Positions 23,929 to 32,509 of a stretch of DNA of 64,000 nt are shown here, piece by piece. Made by a program: the position numbers and the translations under genes. This DNA comes from DASZBX01 sp035943635 (GTDB lineage: Bacteria; Actinomycetota; Actinomycetes; Streptomycetales; Catenulisporaceae), in NCBI GenBank assembly GCA_035943635.1, contig DASZBX010000051.1, forward strand, positions 1-64,000, read 5' to 3'. The notes beneath the pieces are model-generated. The model was not told the origin of the DNA and searched no databases. It was given only the letters and a program-made list of their open reading frames with translations. Each line of letters begins with the position of its first letter. Position 1 is the first letter of the stretch.

Positions 23929-25115
23929 CTGCGCCGCAAGGCTCGGCCGGCTGGTCCGCGCCGCTCGGCGGCACCGCCGTCCTGGCCTCGGACTACGACG
24001 AGCACGACCAGCTGATGCTGCGGCTCTACACCCTGGGCAAGCAGCGCCAGTGGGACGCCGACACCCGGCTGGACTGGGACAGCCCGGTCGACCCGGACAA
24101 CCCGCTGGGCATGCCGGACAGCTTCGTCTGGATCGCCGGCTCGGCCCTGTGGGACCGGCTGCCCGAGTCCGAGCACACGGTCCTGCGCCGGCACACGGCC
24201 GGCTGGACGTACTCCCAGCTGCTGCACAGCGAGCAGTTCGGCCTGCTGTCGGTCTCCAAGATCGCCCAGATGGTCCCGGACCTGGATTCGAAGCTGTTCG
24301 CGGCCACCCAGCTGATCGACGAGGCCCGGCACACCGAGGTGTTCAACCGCTACCTGCATCGCAAGATCGGTATCCTCTACCCGCTGACCGGCTCGTTGTC
24401 AGGGCTCTTCGACGACATCGTCCGGGACAGCCGCTGGGATATCAGTGCTCTCGGGGTGCAGATTTTGGTGGAGAACATGGCGATGGCCATCTTCACCATG
24501 CAGCGCGACAGCAGCTCGACGCCGCTGGTGCGCGCACTGGCCGGGTACATCATGCAGGACGAGGCCCGGCACGTGGCGTTCGGCCGGGTGCTGCTGCGCC
24601 GGCACTACCGCGAGCTGAGCTCCGCCGAGCGGCGCGACCGGGAGGAGTTCGTGGTCGAGTCCTGCTGGTCGCTGCGCGAGGGCTTCGTCGGCGAGGCGAT
24701 GTGGAACACCCTGGACTACGGCTCGGCCGAGTGCATCGCGATCGCCAAGGCGTCTCCGGCGTTGCGCCAGTACCGGCGCAGGCTGTTCATGCGGGTCGTG
24801 CCGGCGCTGCGGGACGTGGGTCTGCTCGGCCCGACCGTGCGGGACGCGCTGGAGAAGATGGGCGTGCTCGGCTTCGCCCGGCTCGACGACGACTCGATCA
24901 GCGCGGTCGGCGACGAGGCGGTGGCGGATCTGGACCGCCGCGAGCGGATCGCCCGGCAGACCGAGATCGAGCAGACGGCCGCACTCGGCGGCACGGTCGC
25001 CGACCCGGCCGCGACGCTCGCCGCGGATCCGTCTCTCGGTTCCGGCCGACCGCCGCACCAGCATGACGACGAGCGCGACCACCCGCCCGCCCGGCCGATC
25101 CCGGAGTACCGATGA
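23925..25115 (+). CDS. ferritin-like diiron oxygenase, possible N-oxygenase
   Basis: 396 residues, soluble four-helix ferritin-like fold. Four iron-binding segments are visible in order: LLHSEQFGLL (Glu), LIDEARHTEVF (E-x-x-H), VENMAMAIF (Glu), MQDEARHVAFG (E-x-x-H). This is the ligand pattern of soluble diiron oxygenases such as the arylamine N-oxygenases AurF and CmlI. A carrier-bound or free anthranilate-type amine would be a reasonable substrate, giving N-hydroxy, nitroso or nitro groups, but hydroxylation or desaturation are also possible. The ATG overlaps the stop of ligase 3; the His/Pro-rich C-terminal tail overlaps the MFS start. Confidence 0.82.
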   Translation: MTAPQGSAGWSAPLGGTAVLASDYDEHDQLMLRLYTLGKQRQWDADTRLDWDSPVDPDNPLGMPDSFVWIAGSALWDRLPESEHTVLRRHTAGWTYSQLLHSEQFGLLSVSKIAQMVPDLDSKLFAATQLIDEARHTEVFNRYLHRKIGILYPLTGSLSGLFDDIVRDSRWDISALGVQILVENMAMAIFTMQRDSSSTPLVRALAGYIMQDEARHVAFGRVLLRRHYRELSSAERRDREEFVVESCWSLREGFVGEAMWNTLDYGSAECIAIAKASPALRQYRRRLFMRVVPALRDVGLLGPTVRDALEKMGVLGFARLDDDSISAVGDEAVADLDRRERIARQTEIEQTAALGGTVADPAATLAADPSLGSGRPPHQHDDERDHPPARPIPEYR

Positions 25116-26692
25116 ACTCACCCGTCCCGTGCCCGGAGGCCGTCACCACCGCCCCCGATCCCGTCCTCGATCCCGTCCCCGACGCCGGTCCCGTCCCGGC
25201 GGCTCCGGCCGCTGTGGCCGAGCAGCCCGCGCCGCCCGCGCCGCCCGAGCCGCCGAAGACCTTCGACCAGCGGCTGGCCAAGCGGGCGGTCTGGCTGGTG
25301 CTCAGCGCCACCTTCGTGGTGTCCGCGGACATCTCCATCGTCGCGGTCGCCGCGCCGCCGATCCAGCGCGGCCTGCACGCCGGCGTCGCCGACATCGAAC
25401 TGACCGTCGCGGCGTACCAGATCGCGTACTCCGCCTTCCTGATCACCGGCGGCCGGCTCGGCGACATCTTCGGCCGGCGCGCCCTGTTCACCTGGGGTTT
25501 CGCCGCGTTCGTACTCACCTCCGCGGCCTGCGGCCTGGCCACCTCGCCGGGCCAGCTGGTCCTGTTCCGGCTGGTCCAGGGCGCGGCCGCCGCGATGCTC
25601 TCCCCGCAGGTGCTGGCCACCATCCAGATCGTGCTGCCGCCGGAACGCAGAGCGGGCGCGTTCGCCGCCCAGGGCGCGATGCTGAGCCTGGCCGCGGTGA
25701 TCGGCCCGGTGTTCGCCGGACTGCTGTACTACGGCAACGTCCTGGGACTGTCCTGGCGGCCGATCTTCCTGGTCAACGTGCCGCTGGGCCTGGTCGCGAT
25801 CTGGCTCGGCCGCCGGTACATCCCGACCCTGCGCAGCCCCTCGGCCAAACGCCTCGACCTGGCCGGCAGCGGCCTGGTGGTGCTCACCCTGGTCGCGCTG
25901 ATGGCGCCGCTCTCGCTCGGCCCGCAGTACGGCTGGCCGCTGTGGACCTGGCTCAGCCTGGCCGCTACGCCCGTGTTCGCCTTCGCGTTCCTGCGGTTGC
26001 AGCAGGCCGAGGAGCGCCGGGGCCGGGACCCGCTGCTGCCCGGCGGCCTGTGGCAGGACCGGGCGTTCCGGACCGGGGTCGTGCTCTTCCTGCTGGTGTT
26101 CAGCGGGGTCGTGGCGTTCTTCCTGTACTACTTCACCCTGTTGCAGTCCGGGTACGGCGTTTCCACCCTGTGGGCCGCCGTCACGACGGTACCGGCCGGT
26201 ATCGGCACCATCTCCTCGTCCGTGACCGCGGGCCGGTTGGTCCGCCGTTATGGCGGCCGACGGGTCGCCGTGGCCGGTGCGCTGGTGGCCGGGACCGGGT
26301 CGCTGTCGATGTTCCTGCCGGTGGTCCTGGTGTCCGACCCGTCGCTCGCCTTGTGGACCATCCCGTCCCAGCTGCTGCTCGGGTCCGGGATCGGGCTGTT
26401 GTTCTCCCCGCTGCTGTCCGTGGTGCTGGCCGGGATCCGCAGCTCCAGCGCCGGGGCGGCCGCGGGCCTGCTGGTCACGGCGCAGATCACCGGCGGCGCA
26501 CTGGGCGTCGGCGGCACCGGTCTGCTCTTCCAGTCCAGGCTGCACGGATCCGTGGACGACGCCACCAGAGGCCAACTGTCCTCCGGCATGGTCCACGCCA
26601 TGCTCTACAACCCGGTCGCGTTCACCCTGACGCTGCTGCTCATCCTGATCCTGCCCAAGCCGACCGCCGCGGCCAAGGGCCCGCATGTCTGA
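25112..26692 (+). CDS. MFS exporter, 14-helix DHA2 type
   Basis: 526-residue drug:proton antiporter-like permease. After a roughly 55-residue Pro/Ala-rich cytosolic start comes AVWLVLSATFVVSADISIV, then the loop 2-3 motif GGRLGDIFGRRALF and the motif-C-like LSLAAVIGPVFAGLLYYGNV. About 14 hydrophobic segments follow, ending LLLILILPKPTAAAKG. ATGA overlap with the diiron oxygenase gene. Being inside the biosynthetic operon it probably exports the product or gives self-resistance. A second pump closes block B at 49.8-51.3 kb. Confidence 0.9.
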   Translation: MNSPVPCPEAVTTAPDPVLDPVPDAGPVPAAPAAVAEQPAPPAPPEPPKTFDQRLAKRAVWLVLSATFVVSADISIVAVAAPPIQRGLHAGVADIELTVAAYQIAYSAFLITGGRLGDIFGRRALFTWGFAAFVLTSAACGLATSPGQLVLFRLVQGAAAAMLSPQVLATIQIVLPPERRAGAFAAQGAMLSLAAVIGPVFAGLLYYGNVLGLSWRPIFLVNVPLGLVAIWLGRRYIPTLRSPSAKRLDLAGSGLVVLTLVALMAPLSLGPQYGWPLWTWLSLAATPVFAFAFLRLQQAEERRGRDPLLPGGLWQDRAFRTGVVLFLLVFSGVVAFFLYYFTLLQSGYGVSTLWAAVTTVPAGIGTISSSVTAGRLVRRYGGRRVAVAGALVAGTGSLSMFLPVVLVSDPSLALWTIPSQLLLGSGIGLLFSPLLSVVLAGIRSSSAGAAAGLLVTAQITGGALGVGGTGLLFQSRLHGSVDDATRGQLSSGMVHAMLYNPVAFTLTLLLILILPKPTAAAKGPHV

Positions 26693-27215
26693 GCAGGCTG
26701 CGGCCGAGCCGTTCCGGCGCCCGCCGGGCTTCCCCGCCGACGGCGAGAGCACCGTGCACCGCGCGCTGCTGGACGCCGCCGTGTCCGGCCCGGGCCCGGC
26801 CCCGCCCTGCGCCGAACGGCTCGCCCTGCCCGGCCCGGACCACTGGTCCCCGGGCACCGCCGGCGCGCTCGTCGACGCCGGACCGGACCTGGCCTGGCGG
26901 GCCGGGGTGGTCTTCGGCGGCTACCTGGCCTGCGTGGCCGACCTGTTCGCCGGGTTCGCCGTGATGACCGTGCTGCCGGACGACTACGGCTTCCTGACCG
27001 CGGACCTGGACACCGTGTTCCACGCCCCGGCCGCCCCGGGCCCGATCAGCGTCCTGGCGGCCGTGCAGCAGCTGTCCCGGCGCCGGGCGCTGGTCACGGT
27101 GCGCATGCACCAGGACGGCCGGCTGACCGTCGGCGCCCGCGCCACCCAACTGCTGATCCACCACCCGGACCCGCAGCGCACGCCGCTCGCCGCGGGCCGG
27201 GCCGCCGCCGTCTAG
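26685..27215 (+). CDS. hotdog-fold thioesterase (PaaI-like)
   Basis: 176 residues. The hotdog core is at about 65-165: AWRAGVVFGGYLACVADLFA (central helix with the substrate-side Asp), FLTADLDTVFHAPAAPG, and ALVTVRMHQDGRLTVGARAT. These enzymes cleave acyl-CoA or acyl-ACP thioesters, often as proof-readers for stalled chains. It overlaps the MFS gene by 8 bp. In an operon with two discrete carriers and no TE domain it could release or edit the carrier-bound product. Confidence 0.75.
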   Translation: MSEQAAAEPFRRPPGFPADGESTVHRALLDAAVSGPGPAPPCAERLALPGPDHWSPGTAGALVDAGPDLAWRAGVVFGGYLACVADLFAGFAVMTVLPDDYGFLTADLDTVFHAPAAPGPISVLAAVQQLSRRRALVTVRMHQDGRLTVGARATQLLIHHPDPQRTPLAAGRAAAV

Positions 27216-27271
27216 CACCGCCGCTCATCGCCTCGCATCGCCGCTCATCGCCGCTCAGAAAGGGAAGAACC

Positions 27272-28846
27272 GTGGACCGAACTCAGAGCAAGCCTGGAAC
27301 CTATGTCGACCGCGTCCTGGAGGTCCTCGCCGAGCACGCCGACCGTGAGGCCTTCGTGCACGGCGACCGGCGGGTCGACTACGCCGAGGCCCGCTCCGCG
27401 ATCCTGCGCCTGGCCGCCGCACTACGCGCCAGCGGGCTGGGCTCGGGCGACACCGTGGCCCTGTCCGTGGGAAGCAGCCCCGAGGCGGCGCTGATCCAGT
27501 TGGCGGTGCACCTGTCCGGCTGTCGGCTGGTGTTCGTCGCGCCCGAACCGGCGCTGCCCGAGCAGGCCGCGTTCCTGGACCGCTCCGAGGCGACCGCTCT
27601 GGTCGTGGACCCGCGGATCGAGCGCGCGGCGGCCCTGGCCCGCGCCCACGGGCCCCGGATCACGCTGACCGCCGGCCCGGCCGACTTCGGCGAGGACCTG
27701 CTGGCCCTGGCCGCGGGGCCGGCCGAGGAGGCGTTCGAGGACCCGGCCGGTCCGGACGACGTGCAGACCCTGTTCTACACCGGCGGCACCACCGGCCGGC
27801 CGAAGCTGGTGCTGCACCGGCACCCGTACTACGCCGCCCTGGTCCACGCGAGCGGGCGCCGGGTGGCGGAGTCCGCGGTCCCGCACCGTTTCCTGATCTG
27901 CACCCCGGCCAGCCACACCAGCGGCCACATCTCCGCGATCATGACCCTGCTGGCCGGCGGCACCGCGATCCTGATGGACGGTTTCGACGCGGAGCAGGCG
28001 CTCGGCCTGCTCAGCCGGGAGCGGGTGACCAGCGTGACCCTGGTCCCGCCGATGCTCGGCGAACTGCTCGACCACCCGGCCTGCCGCCGGGGCGCCTTCC
28101 CCGACCTGGTCCGGATCCACTACGGCGCGGCCCCGACCACCCCGGCCCGGATCCGGCAGGCGATCGACCGCTTCGGCCCGGTGCTGCGCCAGTCCTACGG
28201 CCTGACCGAGGTCCCGGCGATCACCTTCCTGGAGCCGCACGAACACGACGACACGATCCCGGGCCGGCTCGGCTCCTGCGGCCGCCCGCTGCCCGGCCCG
28301 CCCGGGACCGGCGACCGCGCGCTGATCTCGCTGCGCGGCCGCGACGGCGCCGAGGTCCCGGCCGGCGAGGTCGGCGAGGTGTGCGTGCGCAGCGAGATGG
28401 TCATGTCAGAGTACTGGAACGACCCGGAGCTGACCGCGCAGGCGAAGTCCGACGGCTGGCTGCACACCGGCGACCTCGGATTCCTGGACCCGGACGGCTT
28501 CCTGCACCTGGTCGACCGGCTCAAGGACGTGATCGTGACCGGCCAGACCTCTGACAACGTCTTCTCGAACCTGCTGGAGGACGTGCTCGGCACGGTCCCG
28601 GGCGTGCTGGCCGCGGCCGTGGTCGGGCTGCCGGACCCGGCCTGGGGCGAGTCGGTCAACGTGGTCTGCGTGGCCGACCCGGCGATCCCGGTCGACCCGG
28701 AGTACCTGCGCAAGCGCGCGGTGGAGGACCTCGGTCCGCTGTACGAGCCCAAGCGGGTGGTGTTCGTCGACGCGCTGCCCTGGACCGCGGTCGGGAAGAT
28801 CGACAAGAAGGCGATCCGCGCGATGCTGCAGGAGACCGCTACTTGA
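27272..28846 (+). CDS. adenylate-forming acid-CoA ligase 4
   Basis: 524 residues, ANL superfamily, closest in feel to long-chain/aryl acid-CoA ligases. A3 is LFYTGGTTGRPKLVLHRHP (T-G-G-T-T-G), A5 is LRQSYGLTEVPAITFLEP, A7 WLHTGDLGFLDPDGF, A8 RLKDVIVTGQTSDNVFSN, and the catalytic Lys is in WTAVGKIDKKAIRAML. A 56-bp gap with ATCGCCGCTC repeats separates it from the thioesterase; GTG start after AAAGGGAAG. It is the last gene of block A and its 3' end overlaps a convergent small gene by 8 bp. Substrate unknown. Confidence 0.85.
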   Translation: MDRTQSKPGTYVDRVLEVLAEHADREAFVHGDRRVDYAEARSAILRLAAALRASGLGSGDTVALSVGSSPEAALIQLAVHLSGCRLVFVAPEPALPEQAAFLDRSEATALVVDPRIERAAALARAHGPRITLTAGPADFGEDLLALAAGPAEEAFEDPAGPDDVQTLFYTGGTTGRPKLVLHRHPYYAALVHASGRRVAESAVPHRFLICTPASHTSGHISAIMTLLAGGTAILMDGFDAEQALGLLSRERVTSVTLVPPMLGELLDHPACRRGAFPDLVRIHYGAAPTTPARIRQAIDRFGPVLRQSYGLTEVPAITFLEPHEHDDTIPGRLGSCGRPLPGPPGTGDRALISLRGRDGAEVPAGEVGEVCVRSEMVMSEYWNDPELTAQAKSDGWLHTGDLGFLDPDGFLHLVDRLKDVIVTGQTSDNVFSNLLEDVLGTVPGVLAAAVVGLPDPAWGESVNVVCVADPAIPVDPEYLRKRAVEDLGPLYEPKRVVFVDALPWTAVGKIDKKAIRAMLQETAT

Positions 28847-29006
28847 TCATGTGGGTGACGGCCAGGACCATGTACACGCCGTAGACCATGGCGATCAGGC
28901 CGGCGAGGCGCACGAAGAGCATCGCCCGCGACCTGGCGAAGCCGAAGCCGACCAGGGCGAGCGCGGCGCCCAGGATGAGCGTGAAAAGGTTGTCGTGGGC
29001 GGTCAT
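28839..29006 (-). CDS. small two-helix membrane protein
   Basis: 55 residues with two membrane helices: FTLILGAALALVGFGFA and LAGLIAMVYGVYMVLAVTH, and a short basic loop between them. It starts at the ATG at 29006; a longer reading to 29291 passes through nonsense. Its stop overlaps the convergent ligase gene by 8 bp. Common type of actinobacterial small membrane protein; no function can be assigned. Confidence 0.7.
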   Translation of the reverse strand: MTAHDNLFTLILGAALALVGFGFARSRAMLFVRLAGLIAMVYGVYMVLAVTHMIK

Positions 29007-29136
29007 GGTCTTACTCTGACAGGCTCGCGAGACGGCAATCAAGGGCGCACGGGGTCCGTGCTGTACGCCCGGTTTCCCGGCCGTGCTCACGGCCGGGCCG
29101 CGGGCGTGAGCGGCGACGGCAGCGGCTGGGCCTGCG

Positions 29137-29530
29137 TTGCCGGCCATCGCAGCGTTCGTAGGCGCGTTGCCGCCGGTCACCCTGCACCGGCGGGCCGAAT
29201 CCGCGCTGGCCGAGCGGGCCGCGCCGATCGCCCGGCGGGCCCACCACGTCGCGCGGGCCGCCGACCCGAAGCGCCCGGAGCACGCCACCACCCTGATCGC
29301 CGCGGCCCGCGGCGCCCTCTACACCTCGCCGGCCGTCGCCGCCGACCATCTGCGGGTCGCCCTGCCGCTGCTGCCCGAGGGCGCCGAACACCGGCACGAG
29401 GCCCAGGTCCTGCCGGCCCGGGCCCGGCTGCCGGCCGGGGACGCGTTCGAGAGCCGGGCGTTGCTCGACGCGTTGCGCTGCTCCCTGCCCGGCGGCCCAC
29501 CGGGCGAGGCCGGCACGCCGGCCGACTCCA
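29137..29530 (+). pseudogene. large LuxR/AAA regulator, internal fragment
   Basis: About 130 codons without a proper start or end. TLHRRAESALAERAAPIAR, RRAHHVARAADPKRPEHATT and AADHLRVALPLLPEGAEH match the helical region after the ATPase module of large LuxR-family (MalT-like) regulators. The ATPase and the terminal HTH are both absent; after about 29530 the frame degrades. A relic of a 900-1000-residue regulator. Confidence 0.6.
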
Positions 29531-29837
29531 GCCGGACCGAAGACTGGCGACGTCCCTGGCCCGCCGCGACGCGCCTCGCGGTAAACGGACCGCGACCTCG
29601 CCCGACCGCGACCTCGCCCCAAGCCGACGCCAGGCCCCACTCCTGCGCTCCGGTCACCGACTGGTCGCGCAACGTATCCATGCATGCGCGCTCGGCATCC
29701 CGGCCGCGGAAGAGACGGGTGTCACGCCCGCTGCGAGCTCGGTGAATTTTCCTGCGCAAGGCGCCGAGATCTATAATCTCCACGCAGGCCAAACCATCAC
29801 CACCCGGCCTCAGCACACGACTGGAGCGTTGTCACAG
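29531..29837. other. non-coding gap with a strong promoter
   Basis: 307 bp between the LuxR relic and the HGxxPAAW gene. It has no credible gene. A consensus -10 box TATAAT (29772-29777) sits at the centre of the palindrome GAGAT-CTATA-ATCTC (29766-29780), about 60 bp upstream of the ATG at 29838. No good -35 is visible. It is probably the promoter of the HGxxPAAW gene with an overlapping operator. Confidence 0.5.
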
Positions 29838-30203
29838 ATGTCCGAAGCCGAAGTCACCGAGACGGTTCAGCCGCACAAGGGCCGCACCGCGGTCAAGCAG
29901 GCGGCCGGGATGGGCATGGCCCTGATGGGCTCGTCGCTCGCCGGCACCACGATCCGCGGCGAGGAGCACATCGACCACGGGCACGCTCCGGCCCGGTGGG
30001 CCGCGGTGTGCATCTCCGGCTTCGGCTGGCTGATCGGCGGCGTCGCCTTCCCGTTCGGCATCTGGTCGCTGGTCTGGATCGGCGTCGCCCTGCAAGTCGT
30101 GGCCATAGTCGTGAACCTGTCGATGAACGCCTCCGGCTACGGCGCGCGCAGCACGAGCCAGTGGGCGCAGGCCAAGGCCGCCGCCCGGGCCGCCCAGTCT
30201 TAG
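29838..30203 (+). CDS. HGxxPAAW family membrane protein
   Basis: 121 residues. It carries the family signature around EEHIDHGHAPARWAAVCISG, followed by two membrane helices (GFGWLIGGVAFPFGIWSL and VWIGVALQVVAIVVNLSM) and a basic C-terminus. This actinobacterial family often lies beside tryptophan biosynthesis genes in Streptomyces; here it is only about 10 kb from the kynurenine genes, and no trp gene is adjacent. The start at 29838 is the only ATG before the conserved part. Function unknown. Confidence 0.82.
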   Translation: MSEAEVTETVQPHKGRTAVKQAAGMGMALMGSSLAGTTIRGEEHIDHGHAPARWAAVCISGFGWLIGGVAFPFGIWSLVWIGVALQVVAIVVNLSMNASGYGARSTSQWAQAKAAARAAQS

Positions 30204-30412
30204 GACATCGCCAACTGCCAGCGCAGCAGGGAGTCGAGCGCGCGGGTCCGGCTGGCCCGGTCCCGCGGGTTCGCGGTGCGGGCGACCACACCGCGCAGGT
30301 CGAGCAGTGCTCCGGCCGGGGCCTGGGCGGACAGCGGCAGGCCGGCCCGCAGCAGTCCGCGCAACGTTTCGGCGTGCTCAGGCCCGGCGGGCGCAGCCAG
30401 GGTGTGGGACAT
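30200..30412 (-). CDS. small hypothetical protein
   Basis: 70 residues, soluble, probably two or three helices (GPEHAETLRGLLRAGLPLS, then RASRTRALDSLLRWQLAMS). The ATG at 30412 follows a strong GAAGGAGG site; 7 extra codons upstream lack one. It overlaps the convergent HGxxPAAW gene by 4 bp at the stops. No family recognised. Confidence 0.6.
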   Translation of the reverse strand: MSHTLAAPAGPEHAETLRGLLRAGLPLSAQAPAGALLDLRGVVARTANPRDRASRTRALDSLLRWQLAMS

Positions 30413-30751
30413 GGGAGCCTCCTTCGCGGGCACCTCGGCAGCCCGCGGTACTCATGTGCCCAGTTTTATGCCCACCCATGCCCAGGAAACACCCACTCCG
30501 GCGATCGGGCAGCGAAAAGGCCCGCCACGTGGCGGACCTTCAGCACGTTCGGCACCAACCCGATCCCCCGGGATCAAGTCCAGGCAGACTCCCCAAGCCG
30601 TGCCGCCAGCGGACCTGGTGACACAACTGGCCGGCGATCAATACGCCAACCATCGCCCAAGAATGTGCGCCATACAGCAATCAAAATCACAACCTGCTTC
30701 ACGTCGATAGACGCCAAGGGCGGGCTGCTCTGGTGGACGTGACCGCGCCGA
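30413..30751. other. intergenic region, no gene
   Basis: 339 bp with lower GC than its surroundings and no reading frame with a ribosome site. It contains one terminator-like hairpin (30517-30540). I looked for a tRNA here because of the looser composition and found no cloverleaf. Confidence 0.5.
30517..30540 (-). terminator. hairpin terminator of the MEDS-domain gene
   Basis: AAGGCCCGCC and GGCGGACCTT (one mismatch) around ACGT. On the minus strand it reads GGTCCGCC-ACGT-GGCGGGCC followed by TTTT, an intrinsic terminator for the gene ending at 30752, about 210 bp upstream in the direction of transcription. Confidence 0.65.
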
Positions 30752-31624
30752 TCAGCCTTCTGCCACACCGCGCTCGGCGGGCTCGGGCCGCGTGCCCGGC
30801 GACGTCAGCTCTTCGGCGCCGAGCAGGCTGAGCAGCCGGGTCATCCGCTCGTCGGCCAGCACCGTGGTGCGAAACGGCGTCCGGGTGGCCGCGAACTCCA
30901 CGATCCGGCAGGCCGCGGTCATGTCGGCCGCGCTCAGGTCCAGCAGGTCCAGGGTCAGGTCCGAGGCGGTGGCGGACATGGCGGCCAGCAGGGCGGTCAG
31001 GGCGTCCCGGTTGGTCTCGTCGGCGCAGCCGGCCAGGCGCAGGCCCGCGGGCTGGACGGTGCGGCTGAAGCGCAGTTCGCTCTGGCCCGGCGTGAGCGGG
31101 TGCGCCGCGCAGGCCGCCTGCAACGTGCCGGCCGCGAACAGGTGGCGGTCGTACTGGCACACCGCGGCCATCCGCCGGTCGGCGAAGACCGGGTTGGCCT
31201 CGGCCTCGTACTGCAGCAGCCGTTCCGTGCCGGGGGCCTGGCGCAACGCCCACGCCATGTCGACCAGGACCAGCACCCCGTCCAGCCCGTTCGCCTCGGC
31301 CTGGTCGATCGCCTCGGCGAAGCCGTTCATGGTGCGTTCCGGATCGAACCGCCCGCCGGCCAGGTGCACGTCCGCGCACGCGCGCACCACGGCCTGCCCG
31401 CGCGCGGCCGCCCCGGCGAACTGCGGTACCCGCTCCTCGAGCCAGGACCGCATGGCCTCGGGCCGAAAGCTCTGCGTGAACACGATGACCTGCCGGCGCC
31501 GCCGCAGCCCGGACCGGACGAAGCCGATCGTGGACTCCAGATAGTCGTCCACCGAGTCGAAGGGCAGGCAGATGTGGTCGCCCAGCTCGGGATCGCTCAT
31601 CCAGGTCGGCGTCGGAACGGTCAA
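30752..31624 (-). CDS. MEDS-domain sensory protein with STAS-like domain
   Basis: 290 residues. The N-terminal about 170 form a MEDS (DcmR-type sensory) domain: ELGDHICLPFDSVDDYLEST is the G-D-H-x-C/x-x-x-x-F/Y signature, and QVIVFTQSFRPEAMRSWLEE follows. The C-terminal about 90 look like a STAS/anti-anti-sigma fold (LTLDLLDLSAADMTAACRIV). Such proteins sit in stress sigma-factor switches. A TTG start at 31624 is chosen because GGAGGAG lies 2 bp before it; an in-frame ATG 7 codons on also fits. Not next to an obvious partner kinase. Confidence 0.75.
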   Translation of the reverse strand: MTVPTPTWMSDPELGDHICLPFDSVDDYLESTIGFVRSGLRRRRQVIVFTQSFRPEAMRSWLEERVPQFAGAAARGQAVVRACADVHLAGGRFDPERTMNGFAEAIDQAEANGLDGVLVLVDMAWALRQAPGTERLLQYEAEANPVFADRRMAAVCQYDRHLFAAGTLQAACAAHPLTPGQSELRFSRTVQPAGLRLAGCADETNRDALTALLAAMSATASDLTLDLLDLSAADMTAACRIVEFAATRTPFRTTVLADERMTRLLSLLGAEELTSPGTRPEPAERGVAEG

Positions 31625-31773
31625 CGCTCCTCCTTCGAGCTGCCGCCGCCGCGCGCCGACCACGCTGCGGGGGTCCTCTGCGTCAGGACGTGCCGGGTCC
31701 CAGGCGGGAGTCTACCTGCCGGGTCGGGAGGAGGTTGAGCCGTTCCGCCGATCGCCACCGTGCGCCAGCGCGC

Positions 31774-32202
31774 TCAGGAACTGGTGCGCTTCTCCAGACC
31801 CACGGCCGCGAGCAGCTCGAACCGCAGGTTCTTCGCCTGCGGGTCGTCCTTGCCGATGTACTCGACCAGGTCGGCCAGTCCCGCGGCGATGGCGTTGAGC
31901 TTGTCCTGGGTCGCGGTGTCGTTGCGGGTCTGGGAATTCTGCAGCAGGGCGACCAGCAGGAAGGTCACGATGGTGGTGATCGTGTTGATGATCAGCTGCC
32001 AGGTGTCCACGGAACCCAGGACGAAATACGTCGGCAACCACAGGACGACCAGCAGGACGCACAGGATGAAGAAGACCGCCCGGGACACGAAGACGCTGGC
32101 GCGCGCCGCGAAGCGGTCGAAGTATCCCAGCTGCTCGGTGACGCTACTGGGCATGTCGGCGGTGCGGGCAGCGGTGGCGCGGACCTTGGACGTGGTCGCC
32201 AT
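31774..32202 (-). CDS. low-affinity iron permease family protein
   Basis: 142 residues. Two membrane helices (ASVFVSRAVFFILCVLLVVL and WQLIINTITTIVTFLLVALL) followed by LQNSQTRNDTATQDKLNAI, the conserved Iron_permease (PF04120) segment. Despite the name, direct evidence for iron transport by bacterial members is thin. The ATG at 32202 follows GAGGAGG. Convergent or tandem neighbours are unrelated. Confidence 0.85.
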   Translation of the reverse strand: MATTSKVRATAARTADMPSSVTEQLGYFDRFAARASVFVSRAVFFILCVLLVVLWLPTYFVLGSVDTWQLIINTITTIVTFLLVALLQNSQTRNDTATQDKLNAIAAGLADLVEYIGKDDPQAKNLRFELLAAVGLEKRTSS

Positions 32203-32357
32203 CAAGCCTCCTCGGAGAAGTTGTCACCGTATGCCCCCGTCCGGCTGCGTTAAGCCGTACCCCGCAGGCCAGGCTGGATAGCGTTCTGCCTGCGGTACAA
32301 CGGATGGAGATTGGTGCGCACACACCGCGGCCCGGGTATTCCCAGCCGTTCTGGCCG

Positions 32358-32407
32358 CGTCGGCCGCCGACGGCTGACGGCTGAATATCGCCCTTCGGCG
32401 GCCGACG
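32358..32407. terminator. 13-bp inverted repeat between minus-strand genes
   Basis: CGTCGGCCGCCGA (32358-32370) and its exact complement TCGGCGGCCGACG (32395-32407), 24-nt loop. It lies 100-150 bp after the zinc-ribbon gene stop (32510, minus) and before the iron permease start, a terminator-like place. No T-run, long loop. The rest of the 307-bp gap 32203-32509 shows only a weaker GC-rich hairpin near 32470-32500. Confidence 0.5.
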
Positions 32408-32509
32408 CTTGATCTCGGTTTGCCTGGACGTGCGACATCAAACCCCGACCGCCCGGCCGGTGCCGCCGTGCCGCCCGGCCGCGGGCACGGCCGGCGGCGG
32501 CGCCGTCCG

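Noticed and set aside
27216..27271. ATCGCCGCTC repeats before ligase 4 as a regulatory array
   Set aside because: Only a few imperfect short copies in 56 bp, more likely slippage in a spacer than a binding array.
30413..30751. Possible tRNA or attachment site in a lower-GC gap
   Set aside because: One terminator hairpin is present, but no cloverleaf, T-loop sequence or direct repeat typical of an integration site was found.
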